Shown: positions 44,341-52,561, counted from the stretch's first letter. The stretch: DNA of 64,000 nt from Pyrococcus yayanosii CH1 (GCF_000215995.1 NC_015680.1:124001-188000); one strand, 5' to 3'. Program-made: numbers and translations. Notes: generated by a model from the sequence alone, not told the origin.

Positions 44341-45190
44341 TGAGCAAGAAGGTAGCTATTGGGTTGTTAATGAGCCTACTGTTTCTGGCAGTACTCTTCG
44401 CCGTCCCTGCCGTTGCTGAAAAGCCAGAGACCATCAGGACGATAATGGCCATGGAACCCACGTTGCTGGAACCATAGCTGCCCTCAACAACGATATGGGT
44501 GTCGTTGGTGTAGCCCCGAAGGTTGAGATATACGCAATCAAGGTTCTCGACAGGACGGGAAGCGGAACCTACACAGACATAGCCATCGGTATTGAGCAGG
44601 CCCTCCTTGGTCCGGACGGAGTCCTCGATGCTGACGGCGATGGAATAATTGTTGGTGATCCCGATGACGATGCCGCCGAAGTTATAAGCATGTCCCTTGG
44701 TGGTCCAACTGATGACCAGTACCTCCACGACATAATAATCCAGGCATACAACTACGGTGTTGTTATCGTTGCCGCTAGCGGTAATGATGGTGCTGACCAG
44801 CCAAGCTATCCAGCGGCTTATCCCGAGGTCATTGCCGTCGGTGCCACAGACTCTACCGATGCTATAGCCTCTTTCAGCAACCTCCAGCCCGAAGTCACTG
44901 CTCCGGGCGTTGACATCCTTAGCACATACCCGGACGACACCTACGAGACCCTCAGCGGCACCTCAATGGCAACCCCGCACGTCAGCGGTGTCGTTGCCCT
45001 CATACAGGCTGCCTATTACAACAAGTACGGAAAGGTCCTTCCGGTTGGAACCTTCGACGACATGAGCACCAACACCGTCAGGGGAATCCTCCACGTTACC
45101 GCGGACGATCTTGGAGACCCTGGATGGGATATCTACTACGGCTATGGAATAGTCAGGGCCGACCTGGCAGTCCAGGCTGCTCTCGGTTGA
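44341..45190 (+). pseudogene. subtilisin-like protease with large deletion (Tk-subtilisin type)
   Basis: ATG 44341 (after GAGGTGTTGTTAA) encodes a signal peptide, SKKVAIGLLMSLLFLAVLFA-VPAVAE, and the first propeptide residues KPETIRT. It then jumps, out of frame, to DNGHGTHVAGTIAALNNDMG, the catalytic-His block, and continues to the end through VISMSLGGP, VIVAASGNDGADQPSYPAAY and the catalytic-Ser block LSGTSMATPHVSG. Compared with Tk-subtilisin about 125 residues are gone: most of the propeptide and the catalytic-Asp motif. Without Asp, propeptide and frame, no active enzyme is possible. Confidence 0.88.
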
Positions 45191-45394
45191 CTGTTCCTCC
45201 TTATTTTTGTTTATACCTGGCCGAAATGGCTACCAGTCGCTTGACCAGTTCTGAATAGAAACTGTTTTAGCTGGGCCCAGAAATGACTTTTGGTGATTGA
45301 TATGAGGGTGCTGTTTCTGAGTGCGGACCAGTTCGAGGACGTGGAGCTGATATACCCGCTCCACAGACTCAAGGAGGATGGCCACGAGGTTTAC

Positions 45395-45804
45395 GTGCCG
45401 GTGAAAGCCTCGTCCTTTAGGGCGGGGTTGCAGTATTCTTGAGTCGAGCATTCTAACCACCGAAACCTTTTTAAGTCTTGCCAGCGTAATAAGGCCTCGA
45501 AGAGGCCACCGTAAGATAACCCGATGAGATGAGGGGTTTCACGTTACCCTCCAGCGTTGGAGGGTTGGCGCTGTTAAGCGTCCTTTCAAAAGACTGCCTC
45601 TTGGCAGTCAAAAACTCTGAGGGGTGGCCTCTAAACGATAACCCTAATCCGGGTTTGCCGGTAGGGGTAACGGGCCGAAGACCCGGCCTGCGGGCTGAAC
45701 CGAAACTGGTAACGGGGGTAGGTGATGGGCCCGCGAACCGAACCGCCTCTGGCGAGGGGTTAATTCGTTGGAACCCTCGCCCTTCAGGGCGGGGAGGAGG
45801 TCAG
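45395..45804 (+). mobile_element. IS200/IS605-type element without transposase, omega-RNA-like
   Basis: 410 bp inserted in pfpI directly after TTTAC, with no target duplication. The left end holds CCTCGTCCTTTAGGGCGGGG (45408-45427) and the right end CCTCGCCCTTCAGGGCGGGG (45775-45794), near-identical imperfect hairpins typical of single-strand transposition ends; the right end closes GAGGAGGTCAG. A strong promoter (CCGAAACCTTTTTAAGTC, 45460-45477) is followed by perfect stem-loops at 45493-45507, 45547-45564, 45592-45609 and 45751-45781. One frame carries a tail resembling TnpB C-termini (LNDNPNPGLPVG), but no TnpA or TnpB is present. The three bases GTG are shared at both junctions, so ends may shift by three. 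Confidence 0.75.
45460..45477 (+). promoter_or_regulatory. promoter inside the IS605-type element
   Basis: CCGAAACCTTTTTAAGTC matches the strongest archaeal BRE/TATA elements of this window. A start near 45500 would give a structured RNA of about 300 bases reaching the right end and the pfpI flank. It may be the former tnpB promoter or a dedicated RNA promoter. Confidence 0.65.
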
Positions 45805-46137
45805 GTGGCGAGCTTCGAGAGGGGAACCATAACTGGAAAGCACGGGTACGTGGTGAAAGTTGACATGACGTTCGACGAGGTCGATCCAGACGCTTTCGGC
45901 GTCCTCAGGGGCAGGAGGGGAACGAGCTACGCCGGCATAAAGGATGACATGATAAATGCAGGCGTCGAGTGGATCGATGCCGAGGTCGTCGTAGACGGCA
46001 ACTGGGTCAGCTCGAGGCACCCCGGTGACCTCTATGCTTGGATGATGGACTTCGTTAAGCTCCTCCGCTGAGCTTCTTAACTTTTTTGAGCGTAAAGCTT
46101 ATACGGCGCACGCTGGAATCTCCACAGGTGTTTTCAA

Positions 46138-46827
46138 ATGGTTAAAAAAGGAAGTCTTTTTGGTCTCGCCTTGGTGATATTGCTTACGATGGTGGTATTT
46201 TCGGCCATTGCATTAGCCCTCTTCGTGAAGGACTTCTACCCCAAGAAAACCGCGGGTCCCCTGGCCGATGTTGGAAGCTTCAACGCAACATCTCTCATCG
46301 TCAGGGATATCGTCGGGAACGTTAGGGTTGTGGAAGGAAACATATCTCATATCCTCGTCAAGAGCAACCTTCCTGTGAACGCAACTCTTAGCGGGGCAAC
46401 TTTGAGGATCTACTGCCCAGTAAGGGGAGGAAAGAACGTCTGCAGTGAATACAGAAACGGCACCATAGTCATCGTAGTGGGCGGGCCCCTTGAGACCGTA
46501 AAAATCGAGGATGTTGTGGGAGACGCCGTGGTTTCCGCGGATGTAAAGAACATATGGGTCGAAGACTTGGTAGGGGAATTCTGGGGAGATGTGTGGACCA
46601 GCTACACGATTAAAAACGTGGTCGGCAACTTGGTGGTCCATGCGGGCGGTGATGCCATTGTGGAGGATGTCGTGGGAAACGTCGTGGTCGAGCTTCCCGC
46701 TGGAGTAGGCGTCTCTCTTAGCATAGAGCACGTCTTGGGTAAAGTCCTTAACTCGGTGGGTGAGGGTAACGCTACGGTGTCCGTCTACCTCTCGAACATT
46801 GTGGGTGAGATTAGCATCGAGAGGTGA
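46138..46827 (+). CDS. membrane-anchored beta-repeat protein (DUF4097-like)
   Basis: 229 residues. One N-terminal membrane segment (LFGLALVILLTMVVFSAIAL) anchors an outer domain made of short beta repeats around the phrase (I/V)VGN or VVGD (DIVGNVRVVEGN, EDVVGDAVVSAD, EDLVGEFWGDVW, KNVVGNLVVHAG, EDVVGNVVVELP), like a right-handed beta-helix or DUF4097 fold. Function unknown. AAAGCTTATACGGC (about 46094-46107) is the promoter. It overlaps the next gene. Confidence 0.7.
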   Translation: MVKKGSLFGLALVILLTMVVFSAIALALFVKDFYPKKTAGPLADVGSFNATSLIVRDIVGNVRVVEGNISHILVKSNLPVNATLSGATLRIYCPVRGGKNVCSEYRNGTIVIVVGGPLETVKIEDVVGDAVVSADVKNIWVEDLVGEFWGDVWTSYTIKNVVGNLVVHAGGDAIVEDVVGNVVVELPAGVGVSLSIEHVLGKVLNSVGEGNATVSVYLSNIVGEISIER

Positions 46828-46832
46828 CGTTC

Positions 46833-47738
46833 GTGGACCCGTGGGAGGTCGTTAAGGCGTTTGTCATCGGCCCTCTACTGGAAGCCACCGTTCCGAAGCC
46901 GGGAAACGTGAGCAGACGCAGGGACTTCAATGATCTCACCCTCTACCATTTCATCTTCGCCTCGCCCGCGTGGGCCGACGTGCTTCGCGAGGCCGTCCTC
47001 AGGGGGAAGGAAATTGCGGAGGGCCGCCGACCTCTTGAAGAGGCCAATATAGGCCGGTTCATAAGAACGGCCGTGGAGAAGTCAAAGGCTTATCAGGACG
47101 CCAACCCCAACTTCGGCGTGATAACTCTCTCCGTGCCCCTAGTGGTCGCCCTTCCTTCTGGTGGCGTTGAGGGTGCGGGAAAGATCGCCCGGACGCTCAT
47201 AGAGGCTTCGACGCCTGAGGACTCCATAGAGCTCTACAGGGCCATAAGGATTGCGAACCCCAAGGGAATTCCTAAGGGCGTCAAGTATGACGTATACAGC
47301 GACGAATCATTCGAGGAGTTGAGGAGGGACGGTGTGAACCTCCTCAGGCTGGCCGAGATGAGCTGTGAAAGGGAACTAATATTCTGTGAGTGGCTTAACT
47401 GCTATTCCCTTGTGTATAAAACCTTCGGAAGGCTCGAAGAACTCGTCGGAGAAAAGCCCCTTGAGGAGGCCGTTCTTTGGGCGTTCTTGGAGCTCCTTGC
47501 TGAGAGGGAAGACACGCTCATTCTCAGGAAGGCGGGCCCGGAGGAGGCGAGGCTTGTAAGAGAGAGAGCATGTGCCGTTCTTTTGGGTGAAATGACCCTG
47601 GAGGATTTTGAGAGGTTCATGGAAGAGAGGGGCGATCTGAGGAATCCTGGAAGCCTTGCCGATATCATGGCAGTGACCCTATCACTCCTGCTTCTGAAGG
47701 GTTATCGGCTGAGGGGGCGTTGGTTAGTCATTGGGTAG
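46833..47738 (+). CDS. CitG/MdcB-like triphosphoribosyl-dephospho-CoA synthase family protein
   Basis: 301 residues. ATVPKPGNVSRRRDFNDLTL, NPNFGVITLSVPLVVALPSG, AEREDTLILRKAGPEEARLV and RNPGSLADIMAVTLSLLLLK match the CitG family, which builds the prosthetic-group precursor of citrate or malonate lyase in bacteria. No lyase genes are near and archaeal members probably use another ribosyl or CoA-type substrate. GTG 46833 follows GAGGTGACGTTC and overlaps nothing; a GTG nine bases upstream overlaps the previous stop. Confidence 0.82.
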   Translation: MDPWEVVKAFVIGPLLEATVPKPGNVSRRRDFNDLTLYHFIFASPAWADVLREAVLRGKEIAEGRRPLEEANIGRFIRTAVEKSKAYQDANPNFGVITLSVPLVVALPSGGVEGAGKIARTLIEASTPEDSIELYRAIRIANPKGIPKGVKYDVYSDESFEELRRDGVNLLRLAEMSCERELIFCEWLNCYSLVYKTFGRLEELVGEKPLEEAVLWAFLELLAEREDTLILRKAGPEEARLVRERACAVLLGEMTLEDFERFMEERGDLRNPGSLADIMAVTLSLLLLKGYRLRGRWLVIG

Positions 47739-48039
47739 GCGGATAGAATAGGGCCATTACTCCCGCTACCTGGCGAATCCTCGATGGGAGGAGAAAGGGC
47801 TCATAGGCCGCCACGGGTTGTGAGGGGGTCCAACCTAGGTGGTGCCTTCTATCCAATATATTTGCTCCCCTACACCTCCTTGCTCATTCAACCAACACCT
47901 GATGGGCATATGGGGGCCGGTGGGTGATGGCGTCGGGATGGGAGCTTATCGCGGGGTCGAGAGGCCTCAAAATCCGAAAGGTTTATATATCTCCTTTGCC
48001 CTAAAAGAAAACGACAAAACCTTTGCGGGGGTGGTTGAG
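47739..48039. other. structured intergenic region and histone leader
   Basis: No protein gene is seen. GGATAGAA (47751-47758) pairs with TTCTATCC (47847-47854) and encloses a hairpin CCAC-g-GGTTG / CAACC-tag-GTGG (47811-47842). The right part holds the histone promoter (47974-47991) and leader. AATATATTTG at 47856 could be a TATA box on either strand. Confidence 0.45.
47974..47991 (+). promoter_or_regulatory. promoter of the second histone
   Basis: CCGAAAGGTTTATATATC is a strong BRE/TATA pair about 50 bases before the ATG at 48040, similar in sequence to that of the first histone gene (887-905). Confidence 0.75.
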
Positions 48040-48243
48040 ATGGCTGAGCTTCCAATTGCCCCAGTTGACAGACTTATAAGGAAGGCTGGTGCCCAGAGGG
48101 TCAGTGAGGAGGCTGCCAAGGTTCTCGCCGAGCACCTCGAGGAGAAGGCTCTTGAGATCGCCAAGAAGGCTGTTGAGCTCGCCAAGCACGCCGGCAGGAA
48201 GACCGTCAAGGCCGAGGACATCAAGCTTGCCATAAAGGCTTGA
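48040..48243 (+). CDS. archaeal histone (second copy)
   Basis: 67 residues, the same fold and ends as the histone at 624-827 ([20 protein letters not shown] ... [16 protein letters not shown]) with about eight substitutions. The ATG follows GGGGGTGGTTGAG. An open frame runs upstream into the promoter and is not used. Two such histones forming homo- and heterodimers are usual in Thermococcales. Confidence 0.97.
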   Translation: MAELPIAPVDRLIRKAGAQRVSEEAAKVLAEHLEEKALEIAKKAVELAKHAGRKTVKAEDIKLAIKA

Positions 48244-48297
48244 TGCCCTTTTCTTTCTCCAGTTATAGATTTTTAAGGGTTCACCCAATTCTCAGCT

Positions 48298-49632
48298 ATG
48301 CCGGAGGTTGCCCTCAGGCTAACGAGGAGGAACCATAACGCTTTCGTACACCTTCTGGCGGCCCTTGAGACCCAAGGCTATGCTTTAGGAGACATCCTTG
48401 TTTCTAAAAGTCTGGAGGAGATAATCCGGGCGAAACCTAAGATTGTGCTCTACTCTTTCTACTCTCAAGAGGTCTGGGATGTTGAGAGAGAGGTGAAACT
48501 GCTGAAGGAAAGAACAGGAGCTATTTTGGTGGTGGGCGGTTACCACGCAACGGCCATGCCGAGGCACACCCTCAGGATGGGCTTCGATATTGCCGTGATA
48601 GGAGAGGGGGAGGAGGTTCTCTATGAGCTCCTCACAACGCTCGGAAGAACTGGCTATAAGGTCACGAAGGATCTCCTAAACGTTAAGGGCCTGGCCTTCT
48701 ACCTAGGCGGGGAGTTCACCTTTACAGGCTTCGCCAAGGTGATGGACTTTTCGAAGTTTCCTCCCTATCCCGAGGCCTTACGCCTAATATCGCCGATGGA
48801 GATAAGCCGCGGCTGTCCGTTTGCCTGCTACTACTGCCAGACGCCGTACATGAAGGGCTTCAGGATGAGACACAGGCCGATAGACCAGATAGTAAGATAT
48901 TCGAGGAGGATGAAGGACATGCGCTATATAACGCCAAACGCCTTTGCCTACGGAAGTCCCGGGGCTATACTTAGGTTGGACAAGCTTGAAGCTCTCCTCA
49001 AGGCCCTTCAACCTCTCAGGAAAGAGGGGAGGAGGCTTTTCTATGGCACATTTCCGAGCGAAGTGAGACCAGAGTTCGTCCTTCCCGAGACCCTTGAGCT
49101 CCTTGTCCAGTACACGGACACGACTCGCCTTGCTATCGGTGCCCAGAGCGGCGATGACGCGATGCTGAAGGCTATGCACAGACTGCACAAGGTTGAGCAC
49201 GTGGTCAGAGCCGTCGAGCTGGCCCTCGAGTATGGCCTCGAGCCGGTCGTGGACTTCATAGTGGGTTTACCCAATGAAACCGAGGAAAGCCAGAGGAAGA
49301 GCATTGAGCTTATGAAGTGGATAATGCGGAAAGGGGGCAAGGTGAGAGCCCACTACTTCATGCCTCTGCCCGGAACGCCTTGGGCCCGATGCAAGCCTTC
49401 GCCCTTGAGCGATGAGATGAAAAAGTTCTTGGGCAAGATGGCGGCCGAGGGGAAGATAGAGGGATCTTGGGGGATGCAGATAGAGATCTCCAGAAGGCTC
49501 CAGAGGCTCATCGAGGAGTTCTATGAAGAGCCCTTCAGCTATCACGGGAAGGTTTTGGACATATGCTCTGACCAAAAGTTTATAACCCAAGCCGAGGTAG
49601 GGACGACCGTCAATGCACCCCGAAAACTATAA
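48298..49632 (+). CDS. B12-binding radical SAM protein
   Basis: 444 residues. A Rossmann-like B12-binding domain (residues about 35-120, with ILVVGGYHATAMPRHTLRMG and AVIGEGEEVLYELL) precedes a radical SAM core with Cys triad in ISRGCPFACYYCQTP. AIGAQSGDDAMLKAMHRLHK and VDFIVGLPNETEESQRKSIE are typical of the class. The substrate is unknown; Thermococcales members are a distinct subgroup. The stop overlaps the next gene by 20 bases. Confidence 0.85.
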   Translation: MPEVALRLTRRNHNAFVHLLAALETQGYALGDILVSKSLEEIIRAKPKIVLYSFYSQEVWDVEREVKLLKERTGAILVVGGYHATAMPRHTLRMGFDIAVIGEGEEVLYELLTTLGRTGYKVTKDLLNVKGLAFYLGGEFTFTGFAKVMDFSKFPPYPEALRLISPMEISRGCPFACYYCQTPYMKGFRMRHRPIDQIVRYSRRMKDMRYITPNAFAYGSPGAILRLDKLEALLKALQPLRKEGRRLFYGTFPSEVRPEFVLPETLELLVQYTDTTRLAIGAQSGDDAMLKAMHRLHKVEHVVRAVELALEYGLEPVVDFIVGLPNETEESQRKSIELMKWIMRKGGKVRAHYFMPLPGTPWARCKPSPLSDEMKKFLGKMAAEGKIEGSWGMQIEISRRLQRLIEEFYEEPFSYHGKVLDICSDQKFITQAEVGTTVNAPRKL

Positions 49633-50008
49633 AAGATTGGAGAAGTTGATAGAGAAACTGCGAGAGTTCGAGGGCCTCATAATAGTTGAGGGTCGGCGAG
49701 ACGAGGAGGCCCTCAGAAGATTGGGGGTCAGAACGGAGATACTCAGGCTCTCCCGCTCACCGCTCGCCGAGGTTGCTCTCGTGGCCTCCGAATATGAGGA
49801 GGTCATGATCCTGACTGATCTCGATGAGGCGGGCGAGCATCTCGCAAGGCGGCTCTGCCAGCTCCTAGAAGGTCTGACGAAGGTCGACTTGGAGACGAGG
49901 CGGGAGCTCAAGTTCATAGCAAGGAAGGACATAAAGGGTATAGAAGACCTCCCATCCTTGTGGGAGGGCCTGGGTCTCCGTTTCTGGCCCCCTCCGGAGG
50001 GGATTTAA
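49613..50008 (+). CDS. TOPRIM-domain protein
   Basis: 131 residues. The TOPRIM glutamate is in LIIVEGRRDEEALRRLGV and the DxD in MILTDLDEAGEHLARRL, as in the small RNase M5-like/UPF0292 proteins. It binds or cleaves nucleic acid in relatives. Its stop (TAATG) overlaps a possible start of dnaG, so the pair is probably coupled, and dnaG carries the same domain. Confidence 0.85.
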   Translation: MHPENYKRLEKLIEKLREFEGLIIVEGRRDEEALRRLGVRTEILRLSRSPLAEVALVASEYEEVMILTDLDEAGEHLARRLCQLLEGLTKVDLETRRELKFIARKDIKGIEDLPSLWEGLGLRFWPPPEGI

Positions 50009-50085
50009 TGAAGAGGAAAAAGGCCCTACTCCACCAAATTCTCACTGAAAAGCAGAGAAGAGAAAAGCTGAAAGAGGGTGGTAAT

Positions 50086-51384
50086 ATGGCTGGAAAAGAC
50101 GATTTTGGAACGACCAAATACGTAATTCACGCTGAATTTGAGGCCAATGGTGTAGTTGAAAGGCCCGATGTCGTTGGGGCCATATTTGGTCAGACCGAAG
50201 GTCTCCTCGGCGACGACTTGGATCTTAGGGAGCTCCAGAAAACGGGAAGGATTGGAAGGATAAAGGTCGAGGTTCACACGAGGGCTGGCAAAACCTACGG
50301 GACGATACTTGTTCCTTCGAGCCTCGACAGGGTGGAGACGGCAATAATAGCGGCTGCCCTTGAGACCATCGATAGAGTCGGGCCTTGCGAGGCCAAGATA
50401 AAGGTCATTAAGATAGAAGACGTAAGGGCCACCAAGAGGAAGTACATTATCGAGAGGGCTAAGGAGATACTGGAGACCCTCATGGAGGAGGAGATTCCCG
50501 AGACTCAGGAGCTCACGGAAGAAGTCAGAAAGGCCGTCAGGGAGAAGGAGCTCATAGAGTATGGCCCCGAGAAGCTTCCTGCCGGTCCTCACGTCCCGTT
50601 CTCTGACTCGATTATCATCGTCGAAGGCAGGGCCGACGTCCTCAACCTCCTCAGGCACGGCATAAAGAACGCCATAGCAGTCGAGGGAACGTCGATTCCT
50701 GAGACCATCATAAAGCTCAGCAGGGAGCGCATCGTCACGGCCTTCACCGATGGCGATCGTGGCGGTGAGCTGATTCTTAAGGAGCTTCTGCAGGTCGCTG
50801 ATATCGACTACGTGGCGAGGGCACCTGAGGGTAAGGAGGTTGAAGAACTTACCAAAAAGGAGATTATAAAGGCTCTCAGGAGTAAGGTTCCAGCTGAGCA
50901 AGTCATAAACGAGCTCTTCAACAAGGGCAAGAGTTTCTATGATATAGTAAAAGAGAGGGAAAAGAAAGTTAGGGAGGAGGAAAAGGAGAAAGAGGAAGAG
51001 AAGAAGAGGGAAGAGCGGCTCGCTCCAGCCTCAATATCCACCGCGGCCGAGAAGGTTAAGGCCAACGAGAAGTTCGTCAGGCCGATAAAGCCCCCACAGC
51101 AGGATTACAGAGAGTTTGAAGAGTTCATAGAGAAGGTTAAAGGTGACTCGGTGGCATTGCTCCTCGATGAGAACAAGAACGTCATAGCTGAAGTTCCAAT
51201 AAGAGATCTCCTCACGGCCATAGAAGAGAAAGAGGGCATTTATGCAGTAGTGTTCAACGGGATAATAACCCAGAGACTCATAGATCTCGTGAGCGAGAAG
51301 GGAGTCAAATACCTTGTGGGGGCAAGGAAGGCCAACGTTGTGAGGAGACCCATAAACCTCAAGATAGTTACCTTCACCGAATAA
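50086..51384 (+). CDS. dnaG: DnaG primase-like protein
   Basis: 432 residues from ATG 50086 (after GGTGGTAAT). Archaeal DnaG has a central TOPRIM domain, here SIIIVEGRADVLNLLRHGIK and IVTAFTDGDRGGELILKELL, and is an exosome subunit that helps bind A-rich RNA; primase activity is also reported. A charged linker (KVREEEKEKEEEKKREERLA) precedes the C-terminal domain. An in-frame ATG at 50008, behind GGAGG and overlapping the preceding stop, would add 26 basic residues (KRKKALLHQILTEKQRREKL). Confidence 0.93.
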   Translation: MAGKDDFGTTKYVIHAEFEANGVVERPDVVGAIFGQTEGLLGDDLDLRELQKTGRIGRIKVEVHTRAGKTYGTILVPSSLDRVETAIIAAALETIDRVGPCEAKIKVIKIEDVRATKRKYIIERAKEILETLMEEEIPETQELTEEVRKAVREKELIEYGPEKLPAGPHVPFSDSIIIVEGRADVLNLLRHGIKNAIAVEGTSIPETIIKLSRERIVTAFTDGDRGGELILKELLQVADIDYVARAPEGKEVEELTKKEIIKALRSKVPAEQVINELFNKGKSFYDIVKEREKKVREEEKEKEEEKKREERLAPASISTAAEKVKANEKFVRPIKPPQQDYREFEEFIEKVKGDSVALLLDENKNVIAEVPIRDLLTAIEEKEGIYAVVFNGIITQRLIDLVSEKGVKYLVGARKANVVRRPINLKIVTFTE

Positions 51385-51461
51385 TCTTCTTTACATTTCC
51401 TTTTCTCCGCCGCAATGCATATTAATAAGATTAAGTAATGAGATACTGAAAGGGATAGACC

Positions 51462-52547
51462 ATGCAGGCTGTGCTACTCGCGGGTGGTAAGGGAACGAGA
51501 CTTCTTCCCCTCACGGTTTACAGGCCAAAACCAATGATTCCCTTCTTCAATAGGCCCCTGATGGAATACATCCTCGAAGCTCTCGTAAATATTGGGGTGG
51601 ATGAGGTATTCGTGCTCGTGGGCTACCTTAAAGAGAAGATAATGGAACACTTCGGGGATGGCGAGGAGTTTGGGGTTGAGATACATTATTCGAATGGGGA
51701 TAACCTGAAGCTGGGAACCGCGGGAGCCATAAAAAAGATTGAGGGGAAAATAGAGGATTCTTTCCTCGTGGCTTCAACGGATATACTCACTAACATCAAT
51801 TTCAAGGATCTCTACGAGTTTCACAAAAAGAAGGACGGTGTTGCCACGATGGCCCTCACAAGGGTTGAGGATCCAAGTCACTACGGGGTTGCTATTCTCG
51901 ACACAGACCTGAGGATAAGGAGCTTTAAGGAGAAACCAAGGCCCGAAGAGGCTCTTAGCAACCTCGTAAACACCGGCATATACGTCCTCGAGCCTGAGGT
52001 TTTCGATCTAATACCTGAGGGGAAGAATTTTGACTTTTCCCTCCACCTGTTCCCGAAGATCCTAGAGGAAGGCCTGCCTCTCTATGGCTATCCCTTCGAC
52101 GAATATTGGAACGACGTTGGAAGGCCTTCCACATATCTCCAAGCCACGGAGGACGCCTTCGCTGGCAAGCTTAAGCTTCCCCAAATATCCGTTGGACCTT
52201 TGAAGGGGAATGTGGAGAGGGGCGGAAGTCTATACACCGGAAGAAAGTGCGTCTTGAGAAAAACGAGAATTATTGGCTTCGCGGTTCTGGGAGACAACGT
52301 CAAGATTGGGAAAAACGTTAAAATAGAGCGCTCCGTTATCTTCTCGAATGTGGTGATAGAGGAGGGTGCCGAGATAAGAGAGGCAATAATCGGGGAGAAT
52401 GTGTATATAGGGAAAGGCGTCGTCGTAGAGCCCGGTAGCGTTATCGGTGACAATGCCATAATAGAGGATTTCAGCAGGATTGGTGCTAATGTGAAGATTT
52501 GGGCCGACTCAAGGATAGGAAGGGAAAGCGTAATCTTGCCTGACTGA
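51462..52547 (+). CDS. sugar-phosphate nucleotidyltransferase
   Basis: 361 residues. The N-terminal nucleotidyltransferase begins VLLAGGKGTRLLPLTVYRPK with PMIPFFNRPLMEYI, and from residue about 265 a left-handed beta-helix of hexapeptides follows (VKIGKNVKIERSVIFSNVVI, VYIGKGVVVEPGSVIGDNAI). The enzyme makes an NDP-sugar (GDP-mannose or dNDP-glucose) for glycans; the substrate is not decided. It is followed after 14 bases by a phosphohexomutase-like gene, which may supply its sugar-1-phosphate. Confidence 0.88.
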   Translation: MQAVLLAGGKGTRLLPLTVYRPKPMIPFFNRPLMEYILEALVNIGVDEVFVLVGYLKEKIMEHFGDGEEFGVEIHYSNGDNLKLGTAGAIKKIEGKIEDSFLVASTDILTNINFKDLYEFHKKKDGVATMALTRVEDPSHYGVAILDTDLRIRSFKEKPRPEEALSNLVNTGIYVLEPEVFDLIPEGKNFDFSLHLFPKILEEGLPLYGYPFDEYWNDVGRPSTYLQATEDAFAGKLKLPQISVGPLKGNVERGGSLYTGRKCVLRKTRIIGFAVLGDNVKIGKNVKIERSVIFSNVVIEEGAEIREAIIGENVYIGKGVVVEPGSVIGDNAIIEDFSRIGANVKIWADSRIGRESVILPD

Positions 52548-52561
52548 GGAGGTGATTGGGG

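Larger units (their letters stand above)
45302..46071 (+). pseudogene. pfpI: pfpI (DJ-1/PfpI deglycase-protease) split by an insertion and internally deleted
   Basis: ATG 45302 follows TGGTGATTGAT. Residues 1-31 (RVLFLSADQFEDVELIYPLH ... GHEVY) are intact to 45394; a 410-bp element follows, and the frame resumes at 45805 with VASFERGTITGKHGYVVKVD. Removing the element restores the frame exactly. In addition, 47 residues are missing in frame at about 45897, where DAFG joins VLRGRRGTSY: the lost part contains the catalytic Cys-His (ICHGP in homologues) and the conserved Glu loop. The rest (GIKDDMINAGVEWIDAEVVV, DGNWVSSRHPGDLYAWMMDF) is well preserved. Confidence 0.9.

Noticed and set aside
47899-47930. 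C/D box-like CCTGATGG and GGGTGATGG upstream of the second histone
   Set aside because: No properly ordered D' and D boxes or terminal stem; spacing does not fit a guide RNA.
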